The notes under the pieces: model-generated
The model's database searches: none
Seen by the model: only the letters and a program-made list of their open reading frames with translations
Told to the model about the DNA's origin: nothing
Made by a program: the position numbers and the translations under genes
Shown here: piece after piece, positions 32,754-34,700 of the stretch
How the letters are laid out: each line of letters starts with the position of its first letter
Position numbering within the stretch: position 1 is the first letter of the stretch
NCBI GenBank assembly: GCA_002155895.1
Contig: MUMD01000070.1
Span: 1 to 34,700, forward strand
Reading direction: 5' to 3'
Source of the DNA: Streptomyces rochei
GTDB lineage: Bacteria; Actinomycetota; Actinomycetes; Streptomycetales; Streptomycetaceae
Length of the DNA: 34,700 nt

Positions 32754-34535
32754 TCAGCTGATGATGTCGTAGCTGCCGTACCCGCCGCCGACCTTCACGG
32801 CTGTGGCGAAGATCGCGGTGGAGGCCTGGCCGGTGCCGCGGTACAGGTACATGTTCCCGTACTCCGTGACGGCCAGGACGTCGGCCTTGCCGTCCCCGGT
32901 CACGTCACCGGGCGAGACCACGCTCTTGACCTCGGGCCAGCTGCGCACCTTGATCCGGGGGGTGAAGGCGCTCCCGGCCTTGCCCGTGCCCGCGTACAGG
33001 TACAGGTCACCGTTCCAGGCGCGCGCGAGCATGTCCGCCTTGCCGTCGCCGGTGAAGTCGCCGTGACCCCGGAGCTGGTCGTAGGCGGTCAGGCCGGTGG
33101 TCACCTGGACGCGGCCGGAGAAGTAGCCGTCGCCCTTGCCCGGGTAGAGCCACAGGGTGTTCGCGGAGTCCAGGGAGAGCAGGTCGGGCAGGGTGTCACC
33201 GGTGACGTCGCCCGGGGCGAGGATCTGCTTGCGGCTGCCCCAGCCGGTGGCGAGGACGCGGTGGTCCCAGGTCTGGCTGGAGGGCTGGTAGTGCGTCCAG
33301 ACCAGTTCGCCCCCGAGGCCCCGGTTGAGGAGGTCCTGGTAGCCGTCCCGGTCGAAGTCGGCCTGGACGGCCAGGTCGACGGCGCTCCAGTCGCCCCAGA
33401 GGTCCGGGGCCGAGAAGGAGGTGCCCGAGGAGTTCTGGGAGTAGGCCACCTTGTCGGAGGCCCGGCGCAGCCAGAGGTCGGCGCGGCCGTCACCGCTGAG
33501 GTCGGTGTCGTCGACGCGCGGGTAGGTCACGCCGGCGTAGGTGCTGACCTTGGAGAAGACGCTGTACGCGCCCTCGGCGACGCAGTCCTCCACGCCCCAG
33601 GAGACGACGCCCACGATGCGGCCGCCGACGACCAGGGGGCCGCCGGAGTCGCCGTTGCAGGCCGAGACGGTGCCCTCGTCGGAGCCGGTCGCGGGCTCGC
33701 CCGCGCAGACCATGTGGCCCTTGACGAAGTCGGCGCCCCACGCCTCGGCGCAGGTGGCGTCGGACTGGATGGGCAGCGTGGCCGACTTCAGCACCTGTGA
33801 GATCAGGGGGGAGGTGGAGCTGGTCCGGCCCCAGCCGTACACCTTGGCGTCGGTGCCGGCGGCGTAGGAGGCGGTGTCGTCCGCCGTCGTCATGGGGATC
33901 GGCTTGGCGTCGACCGGGTCCGGCAGGGTCAGCACGGCCATGTCGTTGTCGATGGCGACCGCGTCGTACGACGGGTGGCTCCACTGCCGCCACACACCGG
34001 AGACGGTGCCGCCGTGGAGGTCGTCCTCCTCGGGCAGCTGCGCGGTACCGGTGATGACGGCGCCGTGGCCGTACCAGTCGTAGCCGTCGACGCAGTGGGC
34101 GGCGGTGAGGATCTTCGTCGGCGCGATGACGGCGCCGCCGCAGAAGAAGCTGACGGTCTCGGCGCCGGTGTCGTCGTAGTACCAGAGCTGCGCCATCCAG
34201 GGCGCGGTGGAGATGGTCGTCTCCGTGCCGCCGATGATCTTCGGGTCGGCCCCGGTGACGCCGGCGCCGCGCTGCGGTTCGCGGTGACGCTCGCCGGGCT
34301 TGTCGTCGTCACCGGCGACGGCGCCCGCGACGCGCCGCTCCAGCTCGGCCTGCGGCACGGTCCTGACGGCCGGCTCGACCGTCGGGTGCGGCGGGGTGGG
34401 CGCGGCGGCGGCGGGCGACACCGTCAGCGTCGCGGCCACCGCCCCGGCCAGTCCCGCGGCCAGCGCGGACAGCGCGAAGCGCGTCCTGCGTCTCGGGCGG
34501 CGGGGCCGGCCGGACGCGGACAGGGATGTACTCAC
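32754..34535 (-). CDS. Secreted trypsin-fold serine protease with C-terminal FG-GAP/VCBS repeats
   Basis: 593 residues from GTG 34535 (GGGGGGA five bases upstream). Basic N-terminus with RRPRR, signal peptide to about residue 45 (SPAAAA), a propeptide with the activation site before I100 (K-IIGG). Catalytic triad H147 (LTAAHC), D198 (DNDMAVL), S297 (GDSGGP). The position equal to chymotrypsin 189, six before the catalytic Ser, is Ser291, not Asp, so the pocket is chymotrypsin-like rather than trypsin-like. After the protease (about 100-340) come five FG-GAP-type repeats with Asp-rich Ca2+ loops ([45 protein letters not shown]), forming a propeller that may bind cell-surface or wall polymers. 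Confidence 0.93.
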   Translation of the reverse strand: MSTSLSASGRPRRPRRRTRFALSALAAGLAGAVAATLTVSPAAAAPTPPHPTVEPAVRTVPQAELERRVAGAVAGDDDKPGERHREPQRGAGVTGADPKIIGGTETTISTAPWMAQLWYYDDTGAETVSFFCGGAVIAPTKILTAAHCVDGYDWYGHGAVITGTAQLPEEDDLHGGTVSGVWRQWSHPSYDAVAIDNDMAVLTLPDPVDAKPIPMTTADDTASYAAGTDAKVYGWGRTSSTSPLISQVLKSATLPIQSDATCAEAWGADFVKGHMVCAGEPATGSDEGTVSACNGDSGGPLVVGGRIVGVVSWGVEDCVAEGAYSVFSKVSTYAGVTYPRVDDTDLSGDGRADLWLRRASDKVAYSQNSSGTSFSAPDLWGDWSAVDLAVQADFDRDGYQDLLNRGLGGELVWTHYQPSSQTWDHRVLATGWGSRKQILAPGDVTGDTLPDLLSLDSANTLWLYPGKGDGYFSGRVQVTTGLTAYDQLRGHGDFTGDGKADMLARAWNGDLYLYAGTGKAGSAFTPRIKVRSWPEVKSVVSPGDVTGDGKADVLAVTEYGNMYLYRGTGQASTAIFATAVKVGGGYGSYDIIS

Positions 34536-34625
34536 TCAAGTCCCCCCAGGAGATGAGAAGTTGCGCGATCGAGGTTCGCGACGCCGGTGCACTCCCCCCG
34601 GACGCCGCACACTCGCGAAGGCGTG

Positions 34626-34631
34626 ATCGTA
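34626..34631 (-). promoter_or_regulatory. Candidate -10 of the protease gene
   Basis: On the minus strand TACGAT (34631-34626) fits TANNNT and would start transcription about 85 nt before the GTG. No good -35 at 17-18 bp is seen, so confidence is low. Confidence 0.25.
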
Positions 34632-34644
34632 CACCTGTTCAACG

Positions 34645-34666
34645 ACATGTGCAGGACATATGCAGG
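34645..34666. repeat. Tandem 11-bp direct repeat
   Basis: ACATGTGCAGG (34645-34655) is followed at once by ACATATGCAGG (34656-34666), one mismatch. The second copy lies in the left arm of the long inverted repeat at the window edge. Confidence 0.7.
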
Positions 34667-34700
34667 CCACGCGGGGGATGCGTGGCCTGCATATGTCCTG
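34652..34700. repeat. Perfect 21-bp inverted repeat at the right edge
   Basis: Arms 34652-34672 and 34680-34700 are exact inverted copies (each contains GGACATATGCAGGCC or its complement) around the 7-nt loop GGGGGAT. The right arm ends on the last base, so the repeat may extend further. It is probably the terminator of the next minus-strand gene outside the window, but it is unusually long and contains CATATG, unlike the GC-only stems elsewhere in this window. Confidence 0.85.

Noticed and set aside
34536-34700. Insertion-sequence end
   Set aside because: The inverted repeat is a single hairpin with a 7-bp loop, not a terminal repeat flanking a transposase; no transposase is in the window.

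Overview
The window is chromosomal DNA of a high-GC actinomycete, almost certainly a Streptomyces of the S. coelicolor/S. lividans type. The evidence is very high GC, frequent GTG and TTG starts, ATGA/GTGA translational coupling, a chiC-like chitinase with a typical Streptomyces chi promoter, and gene content and order matching the atp region of this genus. Names rest on recognition of family motifs; no database search was run.

Left part (1-7.3 kb): the tail of an ABC-2 transporter operon (ATPase end plus permease), a small zinc-ribbon-like protein, an LLM-class flavin oxidoreductase, a conserved Streptomyces protein of unknown function, the mismatch endonuclease NucS/EndoMS, a large STAND-type ATPase with one membrane helix and a long disordered tail, and a STAS anti-sigma-factor antagonist.

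Middle part (7.5-16.5 kb): 3-hydroxybutyryl-CoA dehydrogenase, a TetR regulator divergent from a drug-type ABC-2 exporter (ATPase plus permease), a PduO-type cobalamin adenosyltransferase, a small membrane protein divergent from a two-component system (histidine kinase and NarL/LuxR-type regulator), a secreted chitinase (CBM2-FnIII-GH18) behind a promoter with two dre-like 12-bp direct repeats, and a DUF2550 membrane protein.

Core (16.6-24.5 kb, minus strand): the complete F1Fo ATP synthase operon atpIBEFHAGDC. It ends in a strong hairpin followed by a T6 tract. A possible Rex (NADH/NAD+ sensor) operator overlaps a promoter candidate upstream of atpI.

Right part (24.8-34.7 kb, minus strand, transcribed toward atp): trypsin-fold protease with FG-GAP repeats, LCP cell-wall ligase, rpmE, then the tightly packed prfA-prmC-(17-codon ORF)-sua5-LMW-PTP-like group, a divergent serine hydroxymethyltransferase paralogue, and a WecA/MraY-like phosphoglycosyltransferase. 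The order rpmE-prfA-prmC-sua5-wecA-atpI-atp-DUF2550 is the ancient actinobacterial order also found in mycobacteria. The SHMT paralogue and the PTP-like gene sit as additions inside it.

The most unusual points are: the PTP-like protein has Ser in place of the catalytic Cys; the SHMT paralogue has His-His in place of the catalytic Tyr-Tyr pair; a perfect 21-bp inverted repeat ends exactly at the right edge; a TACTGC repeat lies between atpH and atpA; and several genes have a -10 box placed for leaderless transcription. I found no tRNA, rRNA, CRISPR array, prophage or insertion sequence.
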